Below are positions 52,786-61,480 of a DNA stretch of 64,000 nt, one piece after another. Position 1 is the first letter of the stretch, and every line of letters begins with the position of its first letter. The notes under the pieces are model-generated. The model saw nothing but the letters and a program-made list of their open reading frames with translations. It had not been told where the DNA came from and searched no databases. Made by a program: the position numbers and the translations under genes. The DNA is from Oleidesulfovibrio sp047973035 (GTDB lineage: Bacteria; Desulfobacterota; Desulfovibrionia; Desulfovibrionales; Desulfovibrionaceae), in contig NZ_JBKEBF010000046.1 of NCBI RefSeq assembly GCF_047973035.1, forward strand, positions 1 to 64,000, written 5' to 3'.

Positions 52786-52896
52786 CTAGGCCTTGGCTGC
52801 AGCCTTAGCTTCTTTGATACGCTGCTTCATACGCTTTTCACGACGCTGGCGCTTACGATCCAGTTCTTTCTTTCTTTCAATTTTCTTATGAGCCAT
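52786..52896 (-). CDS. 36-residue basic protein
   Basis: A very short frame of 36 codons that starts MAHKKIERKKELDRKRQRRE and ends in an Ala/Lys run (KEAKAAAKA). It has about half Lys and Arg and should be one long helix, as in small ribosome- or nucleic-acid-binding proteins. GGAGAG lies six bases before its ATG and the frame uses the same codons as its neighbours. I do not recognise a named family. Confidence 0.65.
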   Translation of the reverse strand: MAHKKIERKKELDRKRQRREKRMKQRIKEAKAAAKA

Positions 52897-53249
52897 GGTT
52901 ACTCTCCTTCGAAATGAATGGGCAGACAGAGTGCATACCTTATGTGCGGGTGGCTTGTCCAGCCCCGTGCACTAAAGGAAGCATCTCTATGATACAGTAA
53001 AAATGCACTAAGTAAAAATATAAGAAAGCGTGGATGGTTAGGGCATGAAGATGAGTGCTTTGCAGTGCTCAGCTCCGTAAGGCTTCGGCATCTTGCTATG
53101 CTAAGACCATGCTGAGTATGCAAGCCGGCAAGGTCCGTTACGGCCCCATCCGTTTTACCGGCAGCCGGGAAGAGTTAACAACGTTATATTTGCTCGTGCG
53201 GAACTCCGGATACAACGTATGCGCAAGCTTATGCCGGACAATTTGAAAA
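52897..53249. other. Intergenic region without recognisable gene
   Basis: About 350 bases upstream of the small basic gene and downstream of larE. A 63-codon open frame on the plus strand (53055-53246) was considered and has no support. Otherwise nothing distinctive. Confidence 0.4.
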
Positions 53250-54071
53250 TTACGATACGGGGCCAAGCCCTCGCTGTTTGTCGTGCATACCGGAAACCGT
53301 ATCTGTCAGTATGACAGGACTGTCTCTGAATCCGTATCGATGTAATGTCGCGTGAATCAGGGGCTGTTTTGCTGTGTATGCCACTTCTTCCGCTTTATCG
53401 ATATACAGCTGCGGCGGGCGGGCGTTGTCCGTTACCCGCAATCTGAAGCTATACAGGTTCAGACTACGCAAGGCATCCTCGGCTGCACCGATGCGTTCCA
53501 TCATCTCTTTGTCCGGCATGATGTCATATGCAAAGCGGGTCAGCAGGCATGGACTGGCCGGCTGGTCCGGTTCGGGCAGGCCCGTAAGCCGGGCAAGGGT
53601 GCGGATTTCTTTTTTTGTGATGCCTAGCTGCATGAAGGGGCTTGTGATTGCCATTTCCTTTAACGCCCGATGTCCCGGTCGATATTCCTTAGCATCGGAT
53701 GCATTTGAACCGTCACACAATATCCGCTGGCTGCTTGCTTCGTGTAGTCGCGCAAATATGAATTTTTTACAGTGGTAGCATCTGTCCTGGCCGTTACGGG
53801 CGACTTCATCCATTGTTAACGGGTCGGCCGGAACAATAATACTCCGGCAAGGATGGACGGCAAGTCCGTCTGCAACGGCGCGCCGCTCCTTGCGGGTCAG
53901 GTGCGGGCCGGAGGCATGTACCAGCAGCGTGTCCACACCGGACTTCAGGGCAATGTGTGAAAGCAGCCTGCTGTCCAGGCCTCCGGAGTATGCAATGGCA
54001 ATAGCAGAAAAGCCCCGGAGCAGATGTTCCAGGGCTTTAAGTTTTTCAGTGTTGGTGCGTGGCATATCCAT
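53250..54071 (-). CDS. larE: LarE-like ATP-dependent sulfur transferase
   Basis: A 273-residue PP-loop protein with SGGLDS at 29-34, which binds and adenylates the substrate. Cys98-Tyr-His-Cys101 and Cys175 in PASPCLLTRF are present; in Lactobacillus LarE the cysteine at this last position (Cys176) gives up its sulfur to make the nickel-pincer cofactor. No larB or larC is seen in the window. Its start overlaps the stop of the DUF39 gene (TAATG), so the two are translated together, which suggests a sulfur-transfer role connected to homocysteine synthesis or cofactor building. Confidence 0.82.
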   Translation of the reverse strand: MDMPRTNTEKLKALEHLLRGFSAIAIAYSGGLDSRLLSHIALKSGVDTLLVHASGPHLTRKERRAVADGLAVHPCRSIIVPADPLTMDEVARNGQDRCYHCKKFIFARLHEASSQRILCDGSNASDAKEYRPGHRALKEMAITSPFMQLGITKKEIRTLARLTGLPEPDQPASPCLLTRFAYDIMPDKEMMERIGAAEDALRSLNLYSFRLRVTDNARPPQLYIDKAEEVAYTAKQPLIHATLHRYGFRDSPVILTDTVSGMHDKQRGLGPVS

Positions 54072-55243
54072 TAGCGGGATTCAATAGCTTCGACAGGCTC
54101 GGAAAGTTCAAATGTACCTTTCTGGATTCTGTCTTTCAGATCGTTGGCGATTTCCAGCGAGATGGGGTAGCTGGTCAACGGAACCGTATCGACCTTTTTG
54201 CCCTGAATGTCCACAGAGCCGGATTTCAGCTCTTCGTATGTCACGTGCTGCAGAACGCGGGGCAGACAATTGGGATAGTCGTGCCCGTAGTCCTTTACCG
54301 GCATATCGATGTCGCAATCGTCCACGCCCGTGTACCATGCGATTTCTTCGTTCAGAACGGGAATGGGAATAGCCACACCCACGTTGAGAGAACAACCGTA
54401 ACCGATGATACTTACGCCGCGCATCCAGCGGGGATTCATGCCCTGCATTTTCGCTTTGATCTGGATGGTGCCGGAGGGCGAAAGCGGAATGCCCCTGTCA
54501 TTACGTTTAGGGTTGGGGTTGTGCTGTGTACCTGCCCCCAGAACATAGCCCGTCTGTCCGGCTACCAGAATACGTGTGCCAAGGCCGATGGTCTTGAAGT
54601 AGGGGTCGTTGAACAGCGGCGAAAGTTTGCCTGCAGTGGCAAAGTTTAGGTTGCGCATGTTCGGCTTGAGCGGCCCCATGTACGTATAGATGATGCGGCT
54701 GGTCAGGTTCACTGCCGCATTATAGTTCTGGTAGCAGTTACGCGGGTTGTACAGTTCGGCGTGCGGCAGGTCTGCCAGCGACACCATTCTGTCCATTTCG
54801 CGGCGGGGGTAGCAGTCTGTGCCATAGGCAGCTGCTTTGAAGCGAACGGATTTTCCGCGGATAAGGTCTTCAATGACGTGACCACCGCCATAGCTGAACT
54901 GACCCGGATAGACTTTGTTCAACGGGTCGTCTTCGCGGGGTTCGGTAACACCAAGATACCCGTCTACGGCTGCAAGGCCTGCATAGCAGGGTACGCCGTT
55001 CAAGGTGATGGCGGAAGTCTTGATGGTCGGAGCCTCGGGCTGGCCGGTATTGAAAAGCATGCCGGAGGAACACATGGGCGAAAAAGTACCTGTGGTGACT
55101 ACGTCAACTTCTTTGGCGGCTTTCTCTTTGCCCATGGTACGCACTGCCTCGGTCATTTCTTCGGCATTGAGTACCACGGCTTTGCCCTTGCGGATTCGCT
55201 CATTGATCTGGGCAATGGTCTTGTTCACTTTGTATTGGGACAT
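54071..55243 (-). CDS. DUF39 homocysteine biosynthesis protein (aspartate semialdehyde sulfurtransferase)
   Basis: A 390-residue protein of the DUF39/MA1821 family, which in methanogens and Desulfovibrio takes part in making homocysteine from aspartate semialdehyde and sulfide. Family features include VVTTGTFSPMCSSGMLFNTG near the start, several conserved Cys (PCYAGLAAVDGYLG, YGTDCYPRRE), and GAGTQHNPNPKRNDRGIP. ATG 55243 has GGAGG six bases upstream, rejecting a start 27 bases earlier. The ferredoxin-type partner protein (NIL/ferredoxin) is not in the window. larE overlaps its end. Confidence 0.88.
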   Translation of the reverse strand: MSQYKVNKTIAQINERIRKGKAVVLNAEEMTEAVRTMGKEKAAKEVDVVTTGTFSPMCSSGMLFNTGQPEAPTIKTSAITLNGVPCYAGLAAVDGYLGVTEPREDDPLNKVYPGQFSYGGGHVIEDLIRGKSVRFKAAAYGTDCYPRREMDRMVSLADLPHAELYNPRNCYQNYNAAVNLTSRIIYTYMGPLKPNMRNLNFATAGKLSPLFNDPYFKTIGLGTRILVAGQTGYVLGAGTQHNPNPKRNDRGIPLSPSGTIQIKAKMQGMNPRWMRGVSIIGYGCSLNVGVAIPIPVLNEEIAWYTGVDDCDIDMPVKDYGHDYPNCLPRVLQHVTYEELKSGSVDIQGKKVDTVPLTSYPISLEIANDLKDRIQKGTFELSEPVEAIESR

Positions 55244-55398
55244 GAGTCCTCCCTGAGTGTTCTTCGGCATAGAATCGTCTTAGCAACAGGTTGCAGGAAT
55301 CGGCATTGAAGGTGAAAGCCGATAGTCTGCCAGCGTATCGCATGAAATGAACCGGCACTATACGGAAAAGTGTGACGGTAGACAATCGTTGCAAAACA

Positions 55399-56757
55399 TC
55401 AGCCCTGAAGTACGTCCAGTGCTTTGCGGGCTTTTTCAAAATCAGGGTCAATGTTCAGCGCATTTTCAAAAAATCTGCGTGCTTCGGCATTGTCACGACA
55501 GCGGGAAAAAATGATGCCTATGTTGTACGACAATGTTTTATCCTTACTGCCGAAGGCCGGAGTGCGCTTGAGAATGCGGTTTACGGTCTGACACGCCTGC
55601 GGGAACTGGCGTCCTTCTGCAAATGCCATGGACATGTTGTACATCAGGTTGTCGTCATCAGGAGTGATGTGCAGAGCCTTTTCGTATTCAAGAATGGCAT
55701 CTTGCCATTTGCCCTGACGACGAAGTGCAATACCCAGCCTGTTAAATGTGGCAATGTCGGTATGGTCAAGGTGGCTGCCTTTTGCATCCAACGCCTGCCG
55801 GTAATATTTCTCGGCCTTTTCGGGGTCACGGCTGCTGTATACGGTGGCTATTTTTTGTGAAATTTCACCAATATACGTGAGCGCGTCTTTGGTTGCCTGC
55901 TGTACGGCGGTGGCAAAAAGTTCTTCCGCGCGCTCCTCATTACCCAGTTCAACGTGAATTTCGCCCATGTCTACCTTGCGTTCGACGTTAAGCGGAGAAA
56001 GTTCATCAAGTTTTTCAAGGTAACGCAGGCGTTCGGACATATTGCCTGTCAGGCGGTGCAGGTCTGCCAGTTTTTTCAGCGGCTCCATGTACAGGTTGGC
56101 GTTATCGCTGGCCTGTTCGTAGCTTTCGCGCGCTTTGTCCAGTTTGCCCAGACCCTGCCACGCATCACCCATTACCAGAAACCCGGCGGCACTGTTGGGT
56201 TTTAGTTCCAGAATCTTTCGTGATGCTTTCAGGGCTGTTTCAAAATTGCCTTGCGCCACAAGAGCCTTGGCTGCGTCGATAAGCTGGCCCAACTTGCCTT
56301 GTGGTTTGATGGTAAAAGCAATTTTCTCGATGAGGGTATTCATCGAAATGGGTTTGCTGATAAAATTGTCCGCACCTATTTCATGCAGCAGAACAAGCCG
56401 TTGGCGCTCTGTCTCACCTGTAAGTACGATGATTTTAACGTTGGCAAAGGTGTTTTTTACCTGCCGTACAAGCAGGCTGGTATCTTTGCCGTGCATCATG
56501 CGTTCTATGAAAACAACAAGATTCTTGCGTCGTACAGAAGTGTCACGGATTACTTTAAGTATATAATCAGGATCGCTGATGGCCGTCAGCGCATCGCTGT
56601 TGACAGCAAGCTGTTTCAGAATTGTGGCACGCAGTATTCCCACAAAACTCTGGTCGTCGCTGGCGATGATAAAGTGGCCGCCCTGTTGCCCGAGATAGTC
56701 GATGACAGTCTGCTCATATTGTTTGAGCTTCATTTTCATGTCGAGTTGGGTAGACAA
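55399..56757 (-). CDS. Response regulator with TPR repeats
   Basis: A 452-residue cytoplasmic protein. Residues 25-150 form a receiver fold (HFIIASDDQSFVGILRA to FISKPISMNTLIEKIAF); the usual phosphorylated Asp position is Glu85 (VVFIERMM), which would mimic a permanently phosphorylated state. Residues 155-452 hold about eight TPR repeats (FETALKASRKILELKPNSAAGFL, KARESYEQASDN, AEKYYRQALDA, DAILEYEKALHITPDDDN). TTG 56757 is chosen because GGAGG stands eight bases before it. It would act as a protein-interaction platform rather than a DNA-binding regulator. Confidence 0.85.
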   Translation of the reverse strand: MSTQLDMKMKLKQYEQTVIDYLGQQGGHFIIASDDQSFVGILRATILKQLAVNSDALTAISDPDYILKVIRDTSVRRKNLVVFIERMMHGKDTSLLVRQVKNTFANVKIIVLTGETERQRLVLLHEIGADNFISKPISMNTLIEKIAFTIKPQGKLGQLIDAAKALVAQGNFETALKASRKILELKPNSAAGFLVMGDAWQGLGKLDKARESYEQASDNANLYMEPLKKLADLHRLTGNMSERLRYLEKLDELSPLNVERKVDMGEIHVELGNEERAEELFATAVQQATKDALTYIGEISQKIATVYSSRDPEKAEKYYRQALDAKGSHLDHTDIATFNRLGIALRRQGKWQDAILEYEKALHITPDDDNLMYNMSMAFAEGRQFPQACQTVNRILKRTPAFGSKDKTLSYNIGIIFSRCRDNAEARRFFENALNIDPDFEKARKALDVLQG

Positions 56758-56857
56758 AAGACTGTCCTCCAGAGGTCTGAAATTAGGTAGGGCTAGCCCT
56801 TATAGGATTCGGCCCAACCCCTACATTATGGGTCTGAAATTTGCTCTGTCAACATTT

Positions 56858-57016
56858 TCAGTCGAGGATCGCGTTTAAAATGAACCAAGTAACGATCCCG
56901 ATACCCACGGCACCATATAGTACAGCGCAGGGGATGCAGGACTGACCGCCTTTCTTGCGGATTATGAAAGCGGCTACAGCAGCAGCGCAAATGGAGATGG
57001 CCATTTTAATTTCCAT
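56858..57016 (-). CDS. 52-residue membrane peptide
   Basis: A short frame starting MEIKMAISICAAAVAAFIIR, then RKKGGQSC and a second hydrophobic stretch (CAVLYGAVGIGIVTWFIL) ending NAILD. Two helices joined by a basic hairpin suggest a small inner-membrane protein. GGGAGAG precedes the ATG. It lies in the 290-base gap between the TPR regulator and the channel gene, on the same strand. Confidence 0.6.
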   Translation of the reverse strand: MEIKMAISICAAAVAAFIIRKKGGQSCIPCAVLYGAVGIGIVTWFILNAILD

Positions 57017-57052
57017 GCATACTCTCCCGCCAAAGCTGTGAATTATGGCAAA

Positions 57053-57865
57053 CTACAGGTGCCCTCCGCAGTATTTGCAGTGTACGGCATCCACATCGTG
57101 CCCGTCGCGCCCGCATACAGGGCAGGCCTGTGTACTTACCGGCCTTGGTCTGACCAGTGCAGAAGTTACAATGCCTGTGGGAACAGCAATGATACCATAG
57201 CCCATCAACATAATGAACGAAGCTATTCCCTGCCCCAGCGGAGTACGGGGCGAGATGTCGCCATAGCCGACAGTCGTCAGAGTCACAACCGCCCAGTACA
57301 TACTGCGCGGGATGGAGGTGAAACCATGCTCTTCACCTTCCACAACGTACATTAGCGCTCCGAAAACAGTTACCAGCGAAAGCACGCACATCAGAAACAC
57401 AAGTATCTTGCGTTTGCTTTCATGCAGCGCGCGCATAATGTGTTGCGCTTCGGATACATACTGTGCCAGCTTCAGCACTCTGAAAATGCGCAGCACCCGA
57501 AGCAGCCTGACGACCGTCAGGTAATGAGCTCCCGGTACGAACAGCGTTGCCCATGTAGGTAGTATGGCCAGCAGGTCAACCACACCGAAAAAACTTCGGG
57601 CGTACACCAGCGGTCGTCGCACACTGTACAGGCGCAGCACATACTCGACCGTGAAAAGCAGCGTGAAACCCCATTCCAGTATCAGCAGCAGCGTACTGTA
57701 TTCTCTGCGTATTTCCGCCATGCTGTCGAGCAATATAACTAGAACGCTCATCAGAATGGCAAGAATCAGCATTAAATCGAAAAAGCGCCCTGCACGGGTG
57801 TCTGCCTCAAAGATTATTTCGTGCAGTGTACGACGTAATCCCTGATCCGGTTTATCAGTCAGCAA
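57053..57865 (-). CDS. Voltage-gated-type potassium channel with zinc ribbon
   Basis: A 270-residue six-helix channel. The S4-like helix has regularly spaced arginines (VVRLLRVLRIFRVLKL), and the selectivity filter is TVGYGD between the last two helices. The C-terminus is a zinc ribbon (CPVCGRDGHDVDAVHCKYC) in place of an RCK domain, so gating may depend on metal or redox. The start is TTG at 57865, because no ATG or GTG fits before the first helix. It lies seven bases from gpmA on the same strand. Confidence 0.88.
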   Translation of the reverse strand: MLTDKPDQGLRRTLHEIIFEADTRAGRFFDLMLILAILMSVLVILLDSMAEIRREYSTLLLILEWGFTLLFTVEYVLRLYSVRRPLVYARSFFGVVDLLAILPTWATLFVPGAHYLTVVRLLRVLRIFRVLKLAQYVSEAQHIMRALHESKRKILVFLMCVLSLVTVFGALMYVVEGEEHGFTSIPRSMYWAVVTLTTVGYGDISPRTPLGQGIASFIMLMGYGIIAVPTGIVTSALVRPRPVSTQACPVCGRDGHDVDAVHCKYCGGHL

Positions 57866-57871
57866 TGGAAC

Positions 57872-58627
57872 CTACTTTGCCACTCCGGCCTTGGCTTGCT
57901 CCGCAACGGCTTTCGCCTTTGCCTCGGCTGCGTCCGGATCGCCCAGATAGTAGCTTTTGAGCGGTTTCAGGTTGTTATCAAGCTCGTATACGAGCGGCAG
58001 GCCGGTAGGAATGTTCAGCCCTGTAATTTCTTCTTCAGACATACCGTCCAGATGCATCACCATGGCCCGCAGGCTGTTGCCGTGCGCAGCAACCAGCAGC
58101 CGCTGGCCCGAGCGGATGGCCGGCTCCAGTGTTGCATGCCAGTAGGGAAGTACCCGTGCCACGGTATCTTTCAGGCTTTCCGAAAGTGGAAGCTCCTGCG
58201 GTTTCAGTGATGCATAACGACGATCGCGTGAAGGGTGCCTTTCATCGTCGGGCGTAAGCTGCGGAGGCGGTGTATCGTAGCTGCGTCGCCAGATAAACAC
58301 CTGCTCCTCGCCGTATTGCTGTGACATTTCTGCCTTGTTGAGCCCCTGCAATGCTCCGTAGTGGCGTTCGTTCAGGCGCCAGTGGCGATGCACGGGAAGC
58401 CATAAAAGATCAAGCTCTTCCTGAACAATGTTAAGCGTCCGGATGGCGCGTTTGAGCACAGACGTATGGCACTGATCGAATGTCAGCCCCGCATCGCGGA
58501 TGAGCTGCGCCCCTTCGCGTGCTTCTGCTTCTCCCAGCGGGGTAAGGTCTACGTCCGTCCACCCAGTGAACCTGTTTTCCAGATTCCATGTGCTTTGCCC
58601 GTGGCGTACAAGTACCAGCGTGTACAT
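57872..58627 (-). CDS. gpmA: 2,3-bisphosphoglycerate-dependent phosphoglycerate mutase
   Basis: A 251-residue glycolytic enzyme. The active-site motif is LVLVRHGQSTWNLENRFTGW with the phosphorylated histidine, and ALQGLNKAEMSQQYGEEQV, RRSYDTPPP and AAHGNSLRAMVMHLDG are present. GGGAGG lies before the ATG. The C-terminal tail is Ala/Lys-rich. Confidence 0.96.
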   Translation of the reverse strand: MYTLVLVRHGQSTWNLENRFTGWTDVDLTPLGEAEAREGAQLIRDAGLTFDQCHTSVLKRAIRTLNIVQEELDLLWLPVHRHWRLNERHYGALQGLNKAEMSQQYGEEQVFIWRRSYDTPPPQLTPDDERHPSRDRRYASLKPQELPLSESLKDTVARVLPYWHATLEPAIRSGQRLLVAAHGNSLRAMVMHLDGMSEEEITGLNIPTGLPLVYELDNNLKPLKSYYLGDPDAAEAKAKAVAEQAKAGVAK

Positions 58628-58664
58628 GTGGCCTCCCTGCCGGAGCTTCAGTTCTGGTGACAGG

Positions 58665-60062
58665 CTAGTCCGGCGTCTGAATATTATATGATTTCAGTTT
58701 GCGGTGCAGGTAGCTGCGCTCAAGTCCGATGGCTTCCGCCAGACGGGTGATATTGCCGCCGTACTCCTGAAGTTTTGCTTCCAGAAATTGTGCTTCAAAT
58801 GCGGTGCGAGCCGCTTTGAAGTCAATAATTCCTTCCGGAATGCCGGCGCTCCCTGTTTGTTCTGCGCACCGTTGCTGCATGTCCGGAATGTTTGCATCGC
58901 GCTGTTCCGGAGGCAGCATGGCGGCCTTTACCGTCTGGCCGGAGTGCATAATCAGCATGCGCTCCACAAAGTTTTTTAACTCTCGTACGTTGCCGGGCCA
59001 ATGATAGTTCTTTAATGCTGTTACGGCGTCGGCAGCAAAGGTAACGGTTTTAAAGCCATGTTCCGCAATCATCTTGCGCATGAATTCGTCGATCAGCAGG
59101 AGAACGTCATCGCCGCGTTCCCGCAGGGGGGGGAGCACAAGAGGAATGACACGCAGGCGGTAATACAGGTCCTGCCGGAAGTGACCTGCCGCAATCTCGT
59201 CTTCCAGACTTTTGTTGGTGGCGGCAATAACCCGCACATCCACGCGCACGGTTTTGTGCCCGCCAACGCGCTCAAAGCTTTGTTCCTGAAGAATTCTCAG
59301 TATCTTAGCCTGTGTTTTCAGGCTCATATCCGCAATTTCATCCAGAAAAAGCGTCCCCTGATGAGCCATTTCAAATTTACCCGTTTTGGAGGACTCTGCT
59401 CCGGTGAACGCCCCTTTCTCGTGGCCGAAGAGTTCGCTTTCGATAAGCTCTTCGGGGATTGCCGCGCAGTTGACGGCTACCAGCGGCTTGTCTTTGCGGC
59501 GTGATTGGGCATGAATGGAACGGGCGGCAATCTCTTTGCCGGTGCCGTTTTCACCGGTAATCAATACCCATGCATCCGTAGGAGCAACGCGGGTTATCTG
59601 CTCGCGCAGTTCTGTTATAACGGGCGAACGGCCAGTCATTTCTATGGTCGAGTCCTGCTTCAGGCGCGAGCGCAGAACCTGATTTTCGCGTCGTAACTGA
59701 TAATATTCCAACGCCTTGTTGGCGGTGATGACCACTTTTTCCAGCGAGAGAGGCTTTTCAATAAAATCGTAAGCCCCTTTTTTGATGGCCGATACTGCGG
59801 TTTCAATGTTGCCGTGGCCTGAAATCATGATAACCGGCGGCGCGGCTTCCACTTCCCTCAGGTTATCAAGCACTTCTAGGCCGTCCATGCCCGGCAGCCA
59901 GATATCCAGAAACATAAGATCCGGCTGGGCTTCTATAGCCAGTTTCAGCCCTTCCTCTCCTGTCTCGCCTTCGATGATTTCATAACCTTCATCTTCGAGA
60001 ATACCTCGTAAGGAAAAGCGAATGCCATCTTCGTCATCTACAATAAGAACGCGTGCGCTCAT
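58665..60062 (-). CDS. NtrC-family sigma-54 response regulator
   Basis: A 465-residue regulator. The receiver domain is intact (LIVDDEDGIRFSL, Asp in LMFLDIWLPGMDG, Lys in EKPLS). The AAA+ domain has Walker A GENGTGKE, GAFTGA and the arginine finger region. The C-terminal helix-turn-helix reads ITRLAEAIGLERSYLHRKLKSY. It would be phosphorylated by the NtrY-like kinase encoded upstream in the same run and activate sigma-54 promoters. Its ATG overlaps the HD-GYP stop (ATGA). Confidence 0.95.
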   Translation of the reverse strand: MSARVLIVDDEDGIRFSLRGILEDEGYEIIEGETGEEGLKLAIEAQPDLMFLDIWLPGMDGLEVLDNLREVEAAPPVIMISGHGNIETAVSAIKKGAYDFIEKPLSLEKVVITANKALEYYQLRRENQVLRSRLKQDSTIEMTGRSPVITELREQITRVAPTDAWVLITGENGTGKEIAARSIHAQSRRKDKPLVAVNCAAIPEELIESELFGHEKGAFTGAESSKTGKFEMAHQGTLFLDEIADMSLKTQAKILRILQEQSFERVGGHKTVRVDVRVIAATNKSLEDEIAAGHFRQDLYYRLRVIPLVLPPLRERGDDVLLLIDEFMRKMIAEHGFKTVTFAADAVTALKNYHWPGNVRELKNFVERMLIMHSGQTVKAAMLPPEQRDANIPDMQQRCAEQTGSAGIPEGIIDFKAARTAFEAQFLEAKLQEYGGNITRLAEAIGLERSYLHRKLKSYNIQTPD

Positions 60063-61474
60063 GAGGTGTGTTCTCCATCGGAACCGGCAGGTGCTTTGGA
60101 CGCTGCCTCAAATTCAAAACCCTGGGCGAAAAGCTCCAGACAGGCATTCACAGCCGGAGGCCAGTAATGCGTTTCAGAGCCTTTTTCAATTTCCTGCAGT
60201 GCGGCATCAAGGCCCACAGCAGGGCGGTACGGGCGGTGGGAATACATGGCTTCCACCACATCCGCCACAGCCAGAATGCGGGCGCCGAGGATTATCTGAT
60301 CGCCGTGCAAACCCTGCGGATAGCCGCTGCCGTCCATCCGCTCATGATGTTGCAGAACCATTTGCGCCACAGGCCACGGAAAGTCTACCCCTTTGAGAAT
60401 ATCGTACCCCACCTGAGAATGGGTCTTCATGATGGTCTTTTCAATTTCTGAAAGGGTTGAGGGCTTAGTGAGCATCTCGGAAGGAATATAAATTTTGCCT
60501 ATGTCGTGCAGCAGCCCTGCCATGCGCAGCCCGTGGCAATCGTCACTGTCTACGCCGATTCTTTCAGCTATGGCGCAAGCCAGTGAGGCCACACGTTGCT
60601 GGTGACCGGCAGTGTAGGGATCTCTTTTTTCAGAAGTTGCTGCAAGAGCCGTAACCGTCTGTTCAAATAATTGTTGCATCTCCCCGAGAGCCTTGGCCAG
60701 ACTTGCTTCGTCGGCCCGTCGTCTTGTCAGGTCGCGCAGTACCAGCACAGTACCGATGTTTCGTGTTTTGTTGTGCAGGGCCGAGGCAGAAACTTCGACA
60801 GGACACCTGCCTTCGCCACACTGTATTGAACCTGCCAGCAAGCTTTGCGAGGTGGCGGCGTGTCGTTTGAGCAGTTCTTTCGGGATGATGGCCTGCGATT
60901 CATCATCAAGCGTCAGGCTTGCTACTGTTTCAATCTGCGCATTTTCCAGATCTGAAGCCGGATGTCGTAACAGCCTTTGTGCCGCAGGGTTGCAGAATGT
61001 GATTCTGCCCTCGGTGTCTGTAATAATGACAGCTTCACGGATGGAGTGGAGTGTGGTGGAAAAAAGGAGCTCCCGTTCGGCTTGCTCCCTTTCTGCCGCA
61101 TGTTTGTACAGTGCCATCTCTATGCAGATATGTAGTTCTCTGTCATCGAACGGTTTTACCACATAACCGAAGGGCCCCGTTATTTTGGCACGCTGCAGTA
61201 AGGCAGGGTCGACTAACGCTGTCAGGTAGATAATCGGTGCATCGTACTGTTCGCGCAGCTTGATGGCGGTGTCTATGCCGTCCATTTCGCCCTCAAGCAT
61301 GATGTCCATAAGAATCAGATCAGGCTTGATGTCCCGCGCTATTTTCAATGCTTCTTCACCGGAAGGCACAACCACAGGCGAAGGATAGCCCAGAAGTTGC
61401 AGCCTGTGGGTGACATCAAAGGCGACGACGCGTTCGTCTTCTACAAGCAGAATGGAAAGCTGTTTCATTGGCAT
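60059..61474 (-). CDS. Response regulator with PAS and HD-GYP domains
   Basis: A 471-residue regulator: receiver (ILLVEDERVVAF, Asp in DLILMDIMLEGEMDG, Lys in VVKPFDD), a PAS domain (about 145-260, ITDTEGRITFCNPAAQRLL), and an HD-GYP-type domain (about 275-455) with DPYTAGHQQRVA, LLHDIGKIYIP, THSQVGYDIL and HHERMDGSGYPQGL. The last motif keeps GSGYP. HD-GYP domains break down c-di-GMP, so this protein probably links the pathway to second-messenger levels. It overlaps the NtrC gene. Confidence 0.93.
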   Translation of the reverse strand: MPMKQLSILLVEDERVVAFDVTHRLQLLGYPSPVVVPSGEEALKIARDIKPDLILMDIMLEGEMDGIDTAIKLREQYDAPIIYLTALVDPALLQRAKITGPFGYVVKPFDDRELHICIEMALYKHAAEREQAERELLFSTTLHSIREAVIITDTEGRITFCNPAAQRLLRHPASDLENAQIETVASLTLDDESQAIIPKELLKRHAATSQSLLAGSIQCGEGRCPVEVSASALHNKTRNIGTVLVLRDLTRRRADEASLAKALGEMQQLFEQTVTALAATSEKRDPYTAGHQQRVASLACAIAERIGVDSDDCHGLRMAGLLHDIGKIYIPSEMLTKPSTLSEIEKTIMKTHSQVGYDILKGVDFPWPVAQMVLQHHERMDGSGYPQGLHGDQIILGARILAVADVVEAMYSHRPYRPAVGLDAALQEIEKGSETHYWPPAVNACLELFAQGFEFEAASKAPAGSDGEHTS

Positions 61475-61480
61475 TCCTGC

